A stretch of DNA of 64,000 nt. Source: Umezawaea beigongshangensis (GTDB taxonomy: Bacteria; Actinomycetota; Actinomycetes; Mycobacteriales; Pseudonocardiaceae). The notes below the pieces were generated by a model that did not search any database, was not told the origin of the DNA, and saw only the letters and a program-made list of their open reading frames with translations. A program made the translations under genes and the position numbers. The stretch covers positions 704,685 through 768,684 of the forward strand of contig NZ_JAEIOJ010000001.1 of NCBI RefSeq assembly GCF_016464305.1, read 5' to 3'. Positions 28,344 to 36,462 of this stretch are shown one piece after another (the stretch's first letter is position 1; each line of letters begins with the position of its first letter).

Positions 28344-28434
28344 GAGACCAGCCTAGGACGCCGCGGGGCGAACAGAGGGGGTCCTGCCGCCCCCCGGGCT
28401 GAAGAGGGCTCTGGGTGAGGTGCGCGGTCGCGCA

Positions 28435-28463
28435 TAGCGTGATCGGCGGTCCGCTCGGACCGC
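28435..28463 (+). promoter_or_regulatory. SDR promoter -10 and adjoining 18-bp palindrome
   Basis: TAGCGT (28435-28440) fits a -10 element and is followed at 28446-28463 by the perfect palindrome GCGGTCCGCTCGGACCGC (8-bp arms, 2-nt centre). It lies just before the SDR gene and could be the binding site of the divergent XRE regulator. Confidence 0.5.
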
Positions 28464-28482
28464 GTATCTCACGAGGAGAGGC

Positions 28483-29169
28483 ATGACCGTCACACTGATC
28501 ACCGGTGCCAACAAGGGCATCGGTCGCGAAACGGCCCGGCAGCTCCTGGAACTGGGGCACGTCGTCTACGTGGGTGCGCGCGACGTCGAACGCGGCGAGA
28601 AGGCCGCGGCCGCGCTCGGCGCACGGTTCGTGCAGCTCGACGTGACCGACGACGACTCGGTGAACAGCGCGCTGGCGACGATCGACGCGGCCGAGGGCAA
28701 GCTCGACGTCCTGGTGCACAACGCGGGCGTCCTCGGGAACGAGGGCCTCGACGGTCCCTCGGCGCTGCGGGTGTTCGACGTCAACGCGGTGGGGATCGTG
28801 CGCGTCAACGAGGCGGCGCTCCCCCTGCTGCGCAGGTCCGCGAACCCCACCGTGGTCACGGTGTCCAGCAGCATGGGGTCGTTCTGGGCGGTGACCAACC
28901 CCGACCGGCCGGAGTTCTCCATGCCGCTCGCGCTCTACGCCGCGTCCAAGGCGGCGGCGACCATGCTCACGGTCCAGTACGCCAAGGCCCACCCCGACAT
29001 CAGGTTCAACGCGATCGAGCCCGGAACCACCGCCACCGACATGACCGCGGCCTTCGGGATCGGCAGGCCGGTGGAGGAGAGCGCCGGGGTCGTCGTGAAG
29101 CTGGCGACCCTCGACGCGGACGGCCCCACCGGGACGTTGCGGGACGAGTCCGGGGAGCTGGGCTGGTGA
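28483..29169 (+). CDS. Short-chain dehydrogenase/reductase
   Basis: 228 residues; ATG with GAGGAGAGG SD. Classical SDR: cofactor motif TGANKGIG (residues 7-14), NAGVLG, catalytic Ser in VTVSSSMGS and Tyr/Lys in YAASKAA (about Tyr 152, Lys 156). The basic residue after the first strand (ARDVERG) favours NADP(H). Substrate unknown. Coupled to the downstream SnoaL-like gene by a GTGA overlap and divergent from an XRE regulator that probably represses both. Confidence 0.95.
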   Translation: MTVTLITGANKGIGRETARQLLELGHVVYVGARDVERGEKAAAALGARFVQLDVTDDDSVNSALATIDAAEGKLDVLVHNAGVLGNEGLDGPSALRVFDVNAVGIVRVNEAALPLLRRSANPTVVTVSSSMGSFWAVTNPDRPEFSMPLALYAASKAAATMLTVQYAKAHPDIRFNAIEPGTTATDMTAAFGIGRPVEESAGVVVKLATLDADGPTGTLRDESGELGW

Positions 29170-29570
29170 GCACGCCGGACCGATCGGACGATCTGCGCGA
29201 GTTCTACCTGCGCTACATCGCGGCGCTCAACGCCCACGAGTTCGACGGCATGGACGAGTTCATCGCCGACCGGACCACGCTGAACGGCGAACCGGCCACC
29301 CGCGACGACCTCCTCGCGGTGCAGAGGGCCGACGTGGACGCGGTCCCGGACCTCCACTGGGAGATCCAGGAGATGCTCTTCCACGGCGACCGGCTGGCTG
29401 TGCGCCTGATCAACACGGGCACCCCGGTGGAGGAGTGGCTCGGCGAGGCTCCCACCGGCGCCTCGTTCGAGATCGTCGAGCACGCGATCTACCAGGTCCG
29501 CGACGGGCGGTTCGTGCACATGACGGCCCTGCACGACGCCGCGGAACTGCGTCGGCAGCTGGCCGGTTGA
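29166..29570 (+). CDS. SnoaL-like ester cyclase/NTF2-fold protein
   Basis: 134 residues from GTG 29166, overlapping the SDR stop. NTF2-like cone fold pattern: helix ([17 protein letters not shown]), then strands including [25 protein letters not shown] and [19 protein letters not shown]. The family includes polyketide cyclases, but most members near SDR genes are of unknown function. No signal peptide. Confidence 0.88.
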   Translation: MSTPDRSDDLREFYLRYIAALNAHEFDGMDEFIADRTTLNGEPATRDDLLAVQRADVDAVPDLHWEIQEMLFHGDRLAVRLINTGTPVEEWLGEAPTGASFEIVEHAIYQVRDGRFVHMTALHDAAELRRQLAG

Positions 29571-29584
29571 CGTCCGCGCGCGAC

Positions 29585-29614
29585 GGACCGGGGATCGGCG
29601 GACCGGGGATCGGC
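29585..29614 (+). repeat. Tandem duplicated 15-mer
   Basis: GGACCGGGGATCGGC occurs at 29585-29599 and immediately again at 29600-29614, in the 111-bp gap between the convergent SnoaL-like and methyltransferase genes. Probably a slippage product; no hairpin of note. Confidence 0.8.
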
Positions 29615-29681
29615 CGCTGTTCGAGGGCCTCGCCGAACCGCGGGTGGTCGCGGTCCCCACCACGACCACCCGCGGCGGGCC

Positions 29682-30914
29682 TCACGCCCAGTCGGGTCTC
29701 AGCGGCACGTGCGCGTCGGTGCCGTCGAGCTTCACGCCGAGCACCTGGTGCAGCTGGATGCTGTTGCGGTCGAAGCCCAGCCGCGACGCGGCCAGGTACA
29801 GCCGCCACACCCTGGCCCTGCCCTCCCCGACCTCGCGGACCGCCTCGTCCCAGTGCTCGTCGAGGTTGCGGCACCAGGCGGCGAGCGTCATCGCGTAGTG
29901 CTCGCGCAGGTTCTCCTCGTGCCGGATCTCGAACCCGCTGTCGTTCATCACCGACACGAGGTGGCCGGGACCGACCAGCTCGCCGTCGGGGAAGACGTAG
30001 CGGTTGATGAAGCTGCCGCTGCGGGCGGGCTGCCGGTTGTCGGGACGGGTGATGCAGTGGTTCAGCATCCGCCCGCCCGGCTTGAGCTTGCGCTGCACGA
30101 AGCCGAAGTACCCCGGCAGCTTCGCCTTGCCGATGTGCTCGGCCAGGCCGATGGCGCTGACGGCGTCGAACCCGGTCTCCCGGACGTCGCGGTAGTCCAG
30201 GTGCCGCACCTCCGCGAGCTCGGACAGCCCGGCCTCCACGATCGCCTTCTGCGCCCACTCGGCCTGGTTGCGCGACAGCGTCACGCCGATCGCGCGCACG
30301 CCGTAGTGCTTCGCGGCGTGCATCACCATCCCGCCCCAGCCGCAGCCGAGGTCGAGCAGTCTCATGCCCTCCTTCAGGCCGAGTTTGCGCGCCACCAGGT
30401 CGTGCTTGGTGAACTGCGCCTCCTCCAGCGAGGACGTCGCCTCCGGGTAGACCGCGCAGGTGTAGGCCATCGACGGGCCGAGCACCCGTTCGTAGAAGGC
30501 GTTGGACACGTCGTAGTGGTGGGCGATGGCCTCGGAGTCGCGGGTCTTCGAGTGCCGGATGCCGCGCAGCCGCCGCTCCTGCGGCGGCGGTTCCACCCGG
30601 TTGTTCAGGAACGTGCGCCCGAGCGTGGCGAGGAGTTCGAGCCTCGGCACGAGCGGGATCGAGCGCAGGCTCAGCTCGGAGAGCCTGCTCAGCGCCTTGT
30701 GCACGTCGCCGGTGATCTCCAGGTTCCCCGTCACGTAGGCGCGGGCGAGGCCGAGCTCGCCCGGCGCGGAGGCGAGGTACGACAACGCCTCCGGAGTGCG
30801 GATCTCGATGCTCACCTCGGCCTCGGCCGGACCCGCCTTGCTGCCGTCGTAGGCGCGGAACCGCACGTCGGGACTCGCTCCGACCGCTCGTTGGAACACG
30901 GTGGCCAAACGCAT
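29682..30914 (-). CDS. bfaB: SAM-dependent fatty-acid methyltransferase (BfaB/TmsB, CFA-synthase family)
   Basis: 410 residues; ATG 30914 with AGGGGAG SD. N-terminal region of about 100 residues, then a CFA-synthase-type methyltransferase: SAM site LLDLGCGWGG (about 183-192), ITLSRNQAEWA-like segment, EHIGK. Just 13 bp downstream of an FAD oxidoreductase gene. In actinobacteria such pairs make 10-methyl fatty acids (tuberculostearic acid): the methyltransferase adds a methylene group to oleoyl phospholipid and the flavoprotein reduces it. The role follows from gene pairing and family, not from a unique residue. Confidence 0.85.
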   Translation of the reverse strand: MRLATVFQRAVGASPDVRFRAYDGSKAGPAEAEVSIEIRTPEALSYLASAPGELGLARAYVTGNLEITGDVHKALSRLSELSLRSIPLVPRLELLATLGRTFLNNRVEPPPQERRLRGIRHSKTRDSEAIAHHYDVSNAFYERVLGPSMAYTCAVYPEATSSLEEAQFTKHDLVARKLGLKEGMRLLDLGCGWGGMVMHAAKHYGVRAIGVTLSRNQAEWAQKAIVEAGLSELAEVRHLDYRDVRETGFDAVSAIGLAEHIGKAKLPGYFGFVQRKLKPGGRMLNHCITRPDNRQPARSGSFINRYVFPDGELVGPGHLVSVMNDSGFEIRHEENLREHYAMTLAAWCRNLDEHWDEAVREVGEGRARVWRLYLAASRLGFDRNSIQLHQVLGVKLDGTDAHVPLRPDWA

Positions 30915-30927
30915 GACACGTCTCCCC

Positions 30928-32289
30928 TCAACGGCCCCGTACGCACTTCGCGTACAGGTCCGGAAGCCTGTTCCCCTGATCGAACTCCTGCTTGAGCGCC
31001 CGGTATCCGGCGCCGTTGTAGTGCTGCCAGAACTCGGTCTCCTCGTAGTAGGAGTCCGAGTAGAGGGACTTGTGCCCGCCGAGAGCGGCGACCTCGTTCT
31101 CGATCAGGCGGTTGCGGTCGCCCATCCGCTCCCCCGGCCTCAGCGACACGGTGGACCAGAAGCCGACGTTGACGTACAGCTCGTCCGGGTCCATCGGGTA
31201 CAGCGGCCAGCCGGCGGGATCGCGCAACCGCACCGGGCAGAGCCAGATCGGCGCGATGCCGACCTCGCGGTGGAAGAAGTCGAGGAACCGCGGCAGGGCG
31301 GCCACCGGGATCTCGACGTCCTGGATCACCGGTTCCTGCACGGCCTTCGACAGCCTGGCGCTGACGCCGAAGCGCCGGTCCAGCGCCACGATGCGCCGGT
31401 AGACGTCCGAGCGCAGGTAGCGCTTGGGCCACAGCCTGCGCGCCACCGGGTGCTGCGCGCCGAAGGCCCGCGAGCACCAGAACCAGTCGGTGTCCCAGCG
31501 CCACAGGTAGTCCCGCACGCTCAGGAAGTCGGTGCGCGACCGCTGGATCGAGCGGTAGAAGACCCGGTTGCCGGTGTAGTCCGACCGCCAGGGCGCGACG
31601 TCGGTGAAGCTGCCGAGCGTCAGGTAGCTCTCGTCGCGCGAGAACACCGTGCCGTCGACGAAGTCCACCGGTGTGCCGCGGTGCGCGCGCTCGGCGCACA
31701 CCGCGGCGATCGTCTCGGCGCACTCGGCGGCGTCGCGGAACGGCACGTGCCGGAGCTGCACGTACGGGCGCACGGGCTCCAGCTCGATCTCCAGCCGCAG
31801 CGCGTAGCCCAGGGTGCCGTAGGAGTTGGGGAACCCGCGGAACAGCGGGTCCCGCGGTCGCGCGGTGACGACCTCGCCGTCGCCGGTGAGGACGTCCAGC
31901 TCGTTCACCGACTCGTGCGGCAGGCCGTTGCGGAAGGAACTGGACTCGATGCCCAGGCCGGCGACGGCGCCGCCCAGCGTGATCGTCTTGAGCTGCGGCA
32001 CGACCAGCGGCATCAACCCGTGCGGGAGGGTCGCGTCGACGAGGTCCTCGTAGGTGGTCATGCCCTGCACCTGCGCGGTGCGCGCGTCCCGGTCGACCGA
32101 GAGGACCCGGTTGAAGCGGCCCACGTCGAGGCCGCCGGGCTGGTCGCCGCGGAATCGGAAGAGGTTGGAGGTGGCCTTCTTGAGCCGCACCGGCTGGCCC
32201 GCCGGTATCGCGGCGTACTGCTTGCTCAGCTCGCTGACCGCTGCGGAGTGCGCACCGGTCGGAGCTGCCGGACGAGGGTGGCTGCTCAC
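30928..32289 (-). CDS. bfaA: FAD-binding oxidoreductase (BfaA/TmsA, 10-methylene fatty-acid reductase)
   Basis: 453 residues from GTG 32289. PCMH-type FAD domain: VLSVDRDARTAQVQGMTTYEDLVDATL, then pyrophosphate loop LKTITLGGAVAGLGIES and LDVLTGDGEVV, resembling delta-24-sterol reductases and bacterial TmsA. C-terminal substrate domain (FYRSIQRSRTDFLSVRDYLWRWDTDWFWCSRAFG is diagnostic of this group). Together with the methyltransferase 13 bp downstream it forms a two-gene operon for 10-methyl branched fatty acids such as tuberculostearic acid. A -10 six bases before the start suggests a leaderless mRNA. Confidence 0.85.
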   Translation of the reverse strand: MSSHPRPAAPTGAHSAAVSELSKQYAAIPAGQPVRLKKATSNLFRFRGDQPGGLDVGRFNRVLSVDRDARTAQVQGMTTYEDLVDATLPHGLMPLVVPQLKTITLGGAVAGLGIESSSFRNGLPHESVNELDVLTGDGEVVTARPRDPLFRGFPNSYGTLGYALRLEIELEPVRPYVQLRHVPFRDAAECAETIAAVCAERAHRGTPVDFVDGTVFSRDESYLTLGSFTDVAPWRSDYTGNRVFYRSIQRSRTDFLSVRDYLWRWDTDWFWCSRAFGAQHPVARRLWPKRYLRSDVYRRIVALDRRFGVSARLSKAVQEPVIQDVEIPVAALPRFLDFFHREVGIAPIWLCPVRLRDPAGWPLYPMDPDELYVNVGFWSTVSLRPGERMGDRNRLIENEVAALGGHKSLYSDSYYEETEFWQHYNGAGYRALKQEFDQGNRLPDLYAKCVRGR

Positions 32290-32301
32290 TCCCCGACGCT
32301 A
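32290..32301 (-). promoter_or_regulatory. Leaderless promoter -10 for bfaA
   Basis: On the minus strand TAGCGT (32301-32296) is followed by six bases and then the GTG start at 32289. No SD lies in between. Confidence 0.55.
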
Positions 32302-32643
32302 TTCCTCGCCCATCGGCTTGGCACCCGGAATTCGGGGTTGCTTTCGGACCCGTACGGACGATCCGGTCGTGACGCCGAAGATTGTTACCCGCCAGTAGAT
32401 GCGGCGTCGCGCCGGTCGGCGAGCGCGGCCCGGCGCACCGCCGAAGCGCTGGAGCGCCCTGGCGGCAACGGTTGCGCGGAGGACTCCGGGATGTCCCGGT
32501 CGTGCCGGGAGGCACTCCGTCGCACGGGCTGGACCTGCGGGCGATCGTGGGAGCGCGGCCTGCCGACCCCGACGAGCGCGGGGTCGCGGAGGTGGACGAC
32601 GGGGTTCGAGACCGACGAACACCGGCAGGCCCCGCGTCGGCCG
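32302..32643. other. Non-coding stretch upstream of bfaA
   Basis: About 340 bp between the bfaA promoter and the stop of the minus-strand ABC ATPase. Open frames here have no SD, no motifs and inconsistent codon bias. The slightly AT-richer part near 32380-32400 (GAAGATTGTTACCC) may belong to the bfaA promoter. I see no gene, hairpin or repeat I can support. Confidence 0.5.
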
Positions 32644-33537
32644 CTACGCGGACTTCGCTCCTCGTCCCGCGTGCCCGCGCTGGGCCGACGACCGCCGTTC
32701 GCGCGACGCGCGCAGGTATCCCACGACCAGCGACTCCAGGTCGGGTTCGGTGCTGACCCAGCCCGCCGGTGCCGGTCCGGCTCCGCGCAGCAGCAGGGTC
32801 GACTGGCGTCCGGAGCGGGTCGCGCCGATCAGCTTCCCCTCCACGCCGGCCTCGTCCGCGGCCGGGCCGACCAGCACGCGGTGCTCCGCGAGGACTCCCT
32901 CGACGTCGCCGTCGACCTGGACCCGGCCCTCGTCGATCAACAGGACGTGGTCGCACACCTCACGCAGGTCGCTGAGCAGGTGCGAGGACATCACCACCGT
33001 GGTCCCGCGGTCGGCGACCTCGGTCATGACGATCCGCAGCACCTCGTCGCGGGCCAGCGGGTCGAGGTCGGACAGCGGTTCGTCCAGCAGCAGCAGCCGG
33101 GGGAGCCGTCCCAGCGCCACCGCGATGGCCACCTGGGTCAGGGCGCCCGCGGACAGGGCGCCGATCTTCGCGTCGTGGTCCACGCCCGCCAGCAGACCGA
33201 GCACCTCGTGCACCCGGTCGGTGGACCAGCGGTCGTTCATGGCCGCGCAGGCGCGCACCAGTTCGCGCACCGTGAGGTCGCGGTAGAGCGAACGGTTCTG
33301 CGCCAGGAACGAGACGTCCGGGTGGGTGCGGCCCCGCAGCGGGGTGCCGAAGGCGCTCAGCTCACCGGTCGTCGGGCGGACGAGGCCAGCGGCCATGCGC
33401 AGCAGCGTGCTCTTGCCCGCGCCGTTCGGGCCGACCAGGGCGACGACCTTCCCCTCGGGGATGGTGAAGCTGCAGTCGCGGACCGCCCAGCGGGTGCGGT
33501 ACCGCTTGCCGACGGCGGTCGCGGTCAGAGGTGTCAC
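32644..33537 (-). CDS. ABC transporter ATP-binding protein with degenerate signature motif
   Basis: 297 residues; GTG 33537 overlaps the GntR stop by 4 nt. Walker A GPNGAGKST, Walker B LLLLDEPLSDLD and H-loop SSH are intact, but the signature reads LSAGALTQVAIA instead of LSGGQ. It is the last gene of a GntR-permease-ATPase operon that also contains a second ATPase with a normal signature, so the two may form a heterodimer with one weak ATP site. The C-terminal 80 residues are a regulatory-type extension ending in an Arg-rich tail. Confidence 0.92.
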   Translation of the reverse strand: MTPLTATAVGKRYRTRWAVRDCSFTIPEGKVVALVGPNGAGKSTLLRMAAGLVRPTTGELSAFGTPLRGRTHPDVSFLAQNRSLYRDLTVRELVRACAAMNDRWSTDRVHEVLGLLAGVDHDAKIGALSAGALTQVAIAVALGRLPRLLLLDEPLSDLDPLARDEVLRIVMTEVADRGTTVVMSSHLLSDLREVCDHVLLIDEGRVQVDGDVEGVLAEHRVLVGPAADEAGVEGKLIGATRSGRQSTLLLRGAGPAPAGWVSTEPDLESLVVGYLRASRERRSSAQRGHAGRGAKSA

Positions 33538-33947
33538 GATCGTTCCTCCGGTGGGGGGTAGTGCTCGTCGCGGACCGCGAAGTACAGGGCGTCGACGTCT
33601 TCGACGACGAGGCCCCTCTCCCTGGCGCGGCCCAGCCAGCCCGCCAGTTCCCGCCGCAGCGGCGCGTCGCCGCCGGTGGTGGCCTCGGAGGACAGCGACC
33701 TGGTCACGAAGGTGCCCAGCCCGCGACGGGCCTCCACCAGTCCTGCCCGTTCCAGTTCGCGGTACGCCTTGAGCACGGTGTTGGGGTTGACGGCGATCGC
33801 CTCCACCACCTCCCGCGCCGAGGGCAGCCGGTCGCCGGCGGTCAGCAGTCCCAGACGCATGGCCTGTTCGACCTGCTGGACGATCTGCACGTAGGTGGAG
33901 ACCCCGGACCGCCGGTCGATCCGGAACTCGATCACACCGGTCAGCAT
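33534..33947 (-). CDS. GntR-family regulator, YtrA subfamily
   Basis: 137 residues. N-terminal GntR winged helix (YVQIVQQVEQAMRLGLLTAGDRLPSAREVVEAIAVNPNTVLKAYRELERAGLVEARRGLGTFV split over residues 18-80) with a short two-helix C-terminal dimerisation region instead of a ligand domain, typical of YtrA-type repressors of ABC exporter operons. It lies third in a four-gene operon with the ABC genes and presumably autoregulates through the palindrome at 35765-35778. Overlaps the following ATPase start by 4 nt. Confidence 0.93.
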   Translation of the reverse strand: MLTGVIEFRIDRRSGVSTYVQIVQQVEQAMRLGLLTAGDRLPSAREVVEAIAVNPNTVLKAYRELERAGLVEARRGLGTFVTRSLSSEATTGGDAPLRRELAGWLGRARERGLVVEDVDALYFAVRDEHYPPPEERS

Positions 33948-33980
33948 AGGTGCTCCCGCAGCTCGGGGGCTCCACGACGC

Positions 33981-34976
33981 TCAGCTCTGACGTCGCAGCA
34001 CCAGGGCGGTGCCCACCAGCAGCAGGACGGCGAGCCCGCCGAAGATCGCCGCGTCGACCAGGTGCACCTGCCAGGCCAGGCTCTCCGGGACGAAGTCCGC
34101 GTACGTCGTGGCGAGACCGGACTCCGGCAAGCACGCCAGGTACTCCTCCTGCGACTTCGCCGTCCCCGCCTCGGTCACCGACCGCTTGCAGGCCAGGTTC
34201 AGGGCGTCGGCGCGGTCGTCGGGAACCACTCGTCCGGAGGTGTCGAGCCAGCCCCTCCCGGTCACCAGGCTGCCGTCCTGGTACACCTTCAGGTCCTCGC
34301 CGAGCGCGGCCTCCACGCGCTGGGGGGGAACCAGGTGGCCCACCAGGTCGGACAGGGCGAAGCGCGCGACGGTGAACACGCCGAGCCCCGCGGTCATCGC
34401 CACCAGGGTGCGGCGGGACACCGCGCCGACGAAGGTGCCGAGCGCGAAGGCGAACACCGCGTAGGCGACGGGCGAGACGTGCTCGACGCCGAAGTTGAGG
34501 AAGTGGAACGAACCGCTGTTGCGCGGCCCCAGCACCCCGGCGGCGGACAACCACCAGGAGACCAGGTGCTGCAGCGCGATCAGCACGACCACCGCGGGCA
34601 CCAGCGCGACGACCAGCTTGCTGACCATCCACCGGGTACGGCTCACCGACTGGGTGAAGGCCAGCACGTGGGTGCCCTGCTCCAGTTCCCTGGCGAACAG
34701 GGGTGCGCCGAGGAAGACGCCGATCAGGGCGGGCAGGAGGAGGATCGCGGCCTGCCCCAGGTGGAGCGGGTTCGTCCACGCCGCCCGGAAGCGGTCCGCC
34801 GCATCGGCGTCCGCGCACTCCGGGCCCGTCTGCGCCACGCATCCGGTGAGCTGCAACGACTCGATGGCACCGATCATGTTCGACCGCAGGAGGACGACGG
34901 CGGCCGCACCGACGAGCAGCACGCCGAGCAGGGTGATCAGTTGCGCGCGCTGGCGCCGCCAGGAGACCCAGATCAT
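33981..34976 (-). CDS. ABC transporter permease
   Basis: 331 residues from ATG 34976, overlapping the upstream ATPase stop by 4 nt. Helix at 12-30, then after an outside loop with two Cys (TGCVAQTGPECAD), further helices (ILLLPALIGVFLGAPLFA, WMVSKLVVALVPAVVVLIAL, VAYAVFAFALGTFVGAV, LAVLLLVGTALVL), about six in all, with the ABC2-type element ARELEQGTHVLAFTQSVSRTRW. A second outside loop (about 215-300) also carries two Cys. Partner of the ATPases in this operon; an exporter of cell-envelope-active compounds is likely. Confidence 0.9.
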   Translation of the reverse strand: MIWVSWRRQRAQLITLLGVLLVGAAAVVLLRSNMIGAIESLQLTGCVAQTGPECADADAADRFRAAWTNPLHLGQAAILLLPALIGVFLGAPLFARELEQGTHVLAFTQSVSRTRWMVSKLVVALVPAVVVLIALQHLVSWWLSAAGVLGPRNSGSFHFLNFGVEHVSPVAYAVFAFALGTFVGAVSRRTLVAMTAGLGVFTVARFALSDLVGHLVPPQRVEAALGEDLKVYQDGSLVTGRGWLDTSGRVVPDDRADALNLACKRSVTEAGTAKSQEEYLACLPESGLATTYADFVPESLAWQVHLVDAAIFGGLAVLLLVGTALVLRRQS

Positions 34977-35722
34977 GCCGCTTCCTCCTGTGCCGCTGCT
35001 TCGCGCATCCGGTTCAGGGCCAGTTGCCCCAGCGAGGTGCCGCGGGCGCTGAGCTGGTCCACGTCCCCGGCCAGCAGGACCCGTCCGCCGTGGAGCAGGA
35101 CCAGGTGGTCGCACACGCCTTCCAGCTCCGCCAGCACGTGCGAGGACAGCAGCACGGTGATGCCCTGCTCCCTCGCCTCGGCGAGCAGCGTGCGCAGCAC
35201 GGTCTCGCGGGCCAGCGGGTCCAGGTCGGCCAACGGCTCGTCGAGCAGCAGAAGGCTCGGGCGCTTGCCCAGTGCCAGCGCCAGCGCGACGCGGGTGCGC
35301 TGCCCGCCGGACAGGGTGCCCACCTTCGCGCTCAGCGGCACCGCCGCCTGCTCGACCAGGTGCTCGGCGTAGCCCTGGTCCCAGGTCGGGTTGGTCCGCG
35401 CCCCGAGCATCAGCGTCTCGGTCACGGTGAACTGCGGGTACAGCGGCTTCTGCTGGGCCAGGTAGGCCACCTCGGGGTGCAGCCCCTTGCCCGTCGGGCG
35501 GTCGCCGAAGACGGTGATCCCACCGGTCGTCGGACGCAGCAACCCGGTGATCAGCCCCATCAGCGTGCTCTTGCCCGCGCCGTTCGGGCCGACGAGGGCC
35601 ACGATCCGGCGCTGCGGGATCACCAGGGACGTCTCCCGCAACGCCCATCCCCTGCGGTACCTCTTGCCCACACCGTCAGCGATGACCGGAAGTGCCTGGT
35701 GGGGTTGCCTTCGCGAGTTCAT
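34973..35722 (-). CDS. ABC transporter ATP-binding protein
   Basis: 249 residues; ATG 35722 with GAGAGGAGA upstream. Walker A GPNGAGKST, signature LSGGQRTRVALALAL, Walker B LLLLDEPLADLD, H-loop SSH all intact. First gene of the operon (ATPase, permease, GntR, second ATPase). Resembles the ATPases of YtrB/BcrA-type exporters. The second ATPase shares the same overall layout (VGKRYRRGWALRE versus VGKRYRTRWAVRD), so they look like duplicated paralogues. Confidence 0.95.
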   Translation of the reverse strand: MNSRRQPHQALPVIADGVGKRYRRGWALRETSLVIPQRRIVALVGPNGAGKSTLMGLITGLLRPTTGGITVFGDRPTGKGLHPEVAYLAQQKPLYPQFTVTETLMLGARTNPTWDQGYAEHLVEQAAVPLSAKVGTLSGGQRTRVALALALGKRPSLLLLDEPLADLDPLARETVLRTLLAEAREQGITVLLSSHVLAELEGVCDHLVLLHGGRVLLAGDVDQLSARGTSLGQLALNRMREAAAQEEAA

Positions 35723-35764
35723 GGCCGTCTCCTCTCAGTCGTCGGCGGCCACGAAGGTAACACC

Positions 35765-35783
35765 TTTCACTAGTGAAATAGTG
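35765..35783 (-). promoter_or_regulatory. Probable GntR operator over the ABC operon promoter
   Basis: TTTCACTAGTGAAA (35765-35778) is a perfect 14-bp palindrome. The overlapping CACTA/TAGTG arms (35768-35772 and 35779-35783) form a second inverted repeat. It lies 42 bp upstream of the first ATPase start. AT-rich palindromes of this kind are standard for YtrA-type repressors. Confidence 0.7.
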
Positions 35784-35853
35784 GACTGGGTGATTCGCGC
35801 CTCGCGGAGGCAACCCGTCGACGAGATGCGCACACGGCCGCGCCGGCGCTCGC

Positions 35854-36351
35854 TCAGGAGGTCGGGACGTGCGACCACCGCACCTCGGTGATCCGGCCCG
35901 AGCCGTCGAAGGTGAGGTCGAAGCCCTCCTCGCGGTCGGAGGCCGAGCGGTCGGCCACGGCCTCGACGAACTCCCGCGGCGTGCTCGACCCGCCCGCGAC
36001 GGTGAGCACGCGCGCGTCCCCCGTCATCTGCGCGCTGCACCGGGGAACGTCCAGCGGTTCGGTCTCGAAGCCCTCACCGAGCGGCCTCTTCTCCGCGGCC
36101 TGGAGGACCAGCGTCACCGTCGTGCCGTTCTCGAGGCCCGTCACCTGCGCGAACCGCTTCTCCGACCTCCAGTCGCACTCCCGCGTCTCGGAGGTCGTCG
36201 ACTTCGTCGTGGTCTTCGGGGCGCCCTTCTTCGCGTCCCCGGTGACCGCCGGACCCGACCCGGACGAGCGCTTCGCCGAGCCGCACCCGACGGTGACGAG
36301 GGCGACCGCGCTCAGGACGACGGCCAGGACGGTGCGAGCGGAGCGGTTCAT
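35854..36351 (-). CDS. Lipoprotein of unknown function
   Basis: 165 residues. Type II signal peptide with lipobox TVGC (Cys 23), Ser/Thr/Lys linker to about residue 55, then a small beta-rich domain with two Cys (RECDWRS and VPRCSAQ), which may form a disulfide. ATG 36351 is chosen; TTG 36354 sits closer to the GAGGAG SD. Resembles DUF3558-type actinobacterial lipoproteins, though I cannot be sure. Alone between the ABC operon and the leucine-catabolism operon. Confidence 0.85.
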   Translation of the reverse strand: MNRSARTVLAVVLSAVALVTVGCGSAKRSSGSGPAVTGDAKKGAPKTTTKSTTSETRECDWRSEKRFAQVTGLENGTTVTLVLQAAEKRPLGEGFETEPLDVPRCSAQMTGDARVLTVAGGSSTPREFVEAVADRSASDREEGFDLTFDGSGRITEVRWSHVPTS

Positions 36352-36462
36352 CAACGGACGTCTCCTCGTCGAGCATCGGTGCTGTCTCGGAGGAGGACGC
36401 CCGGCGAGGCCTCCGGTGGCCGGGTCTGCCCCGGATCACCCGGATCTCTGCCCGTCAGCGCC

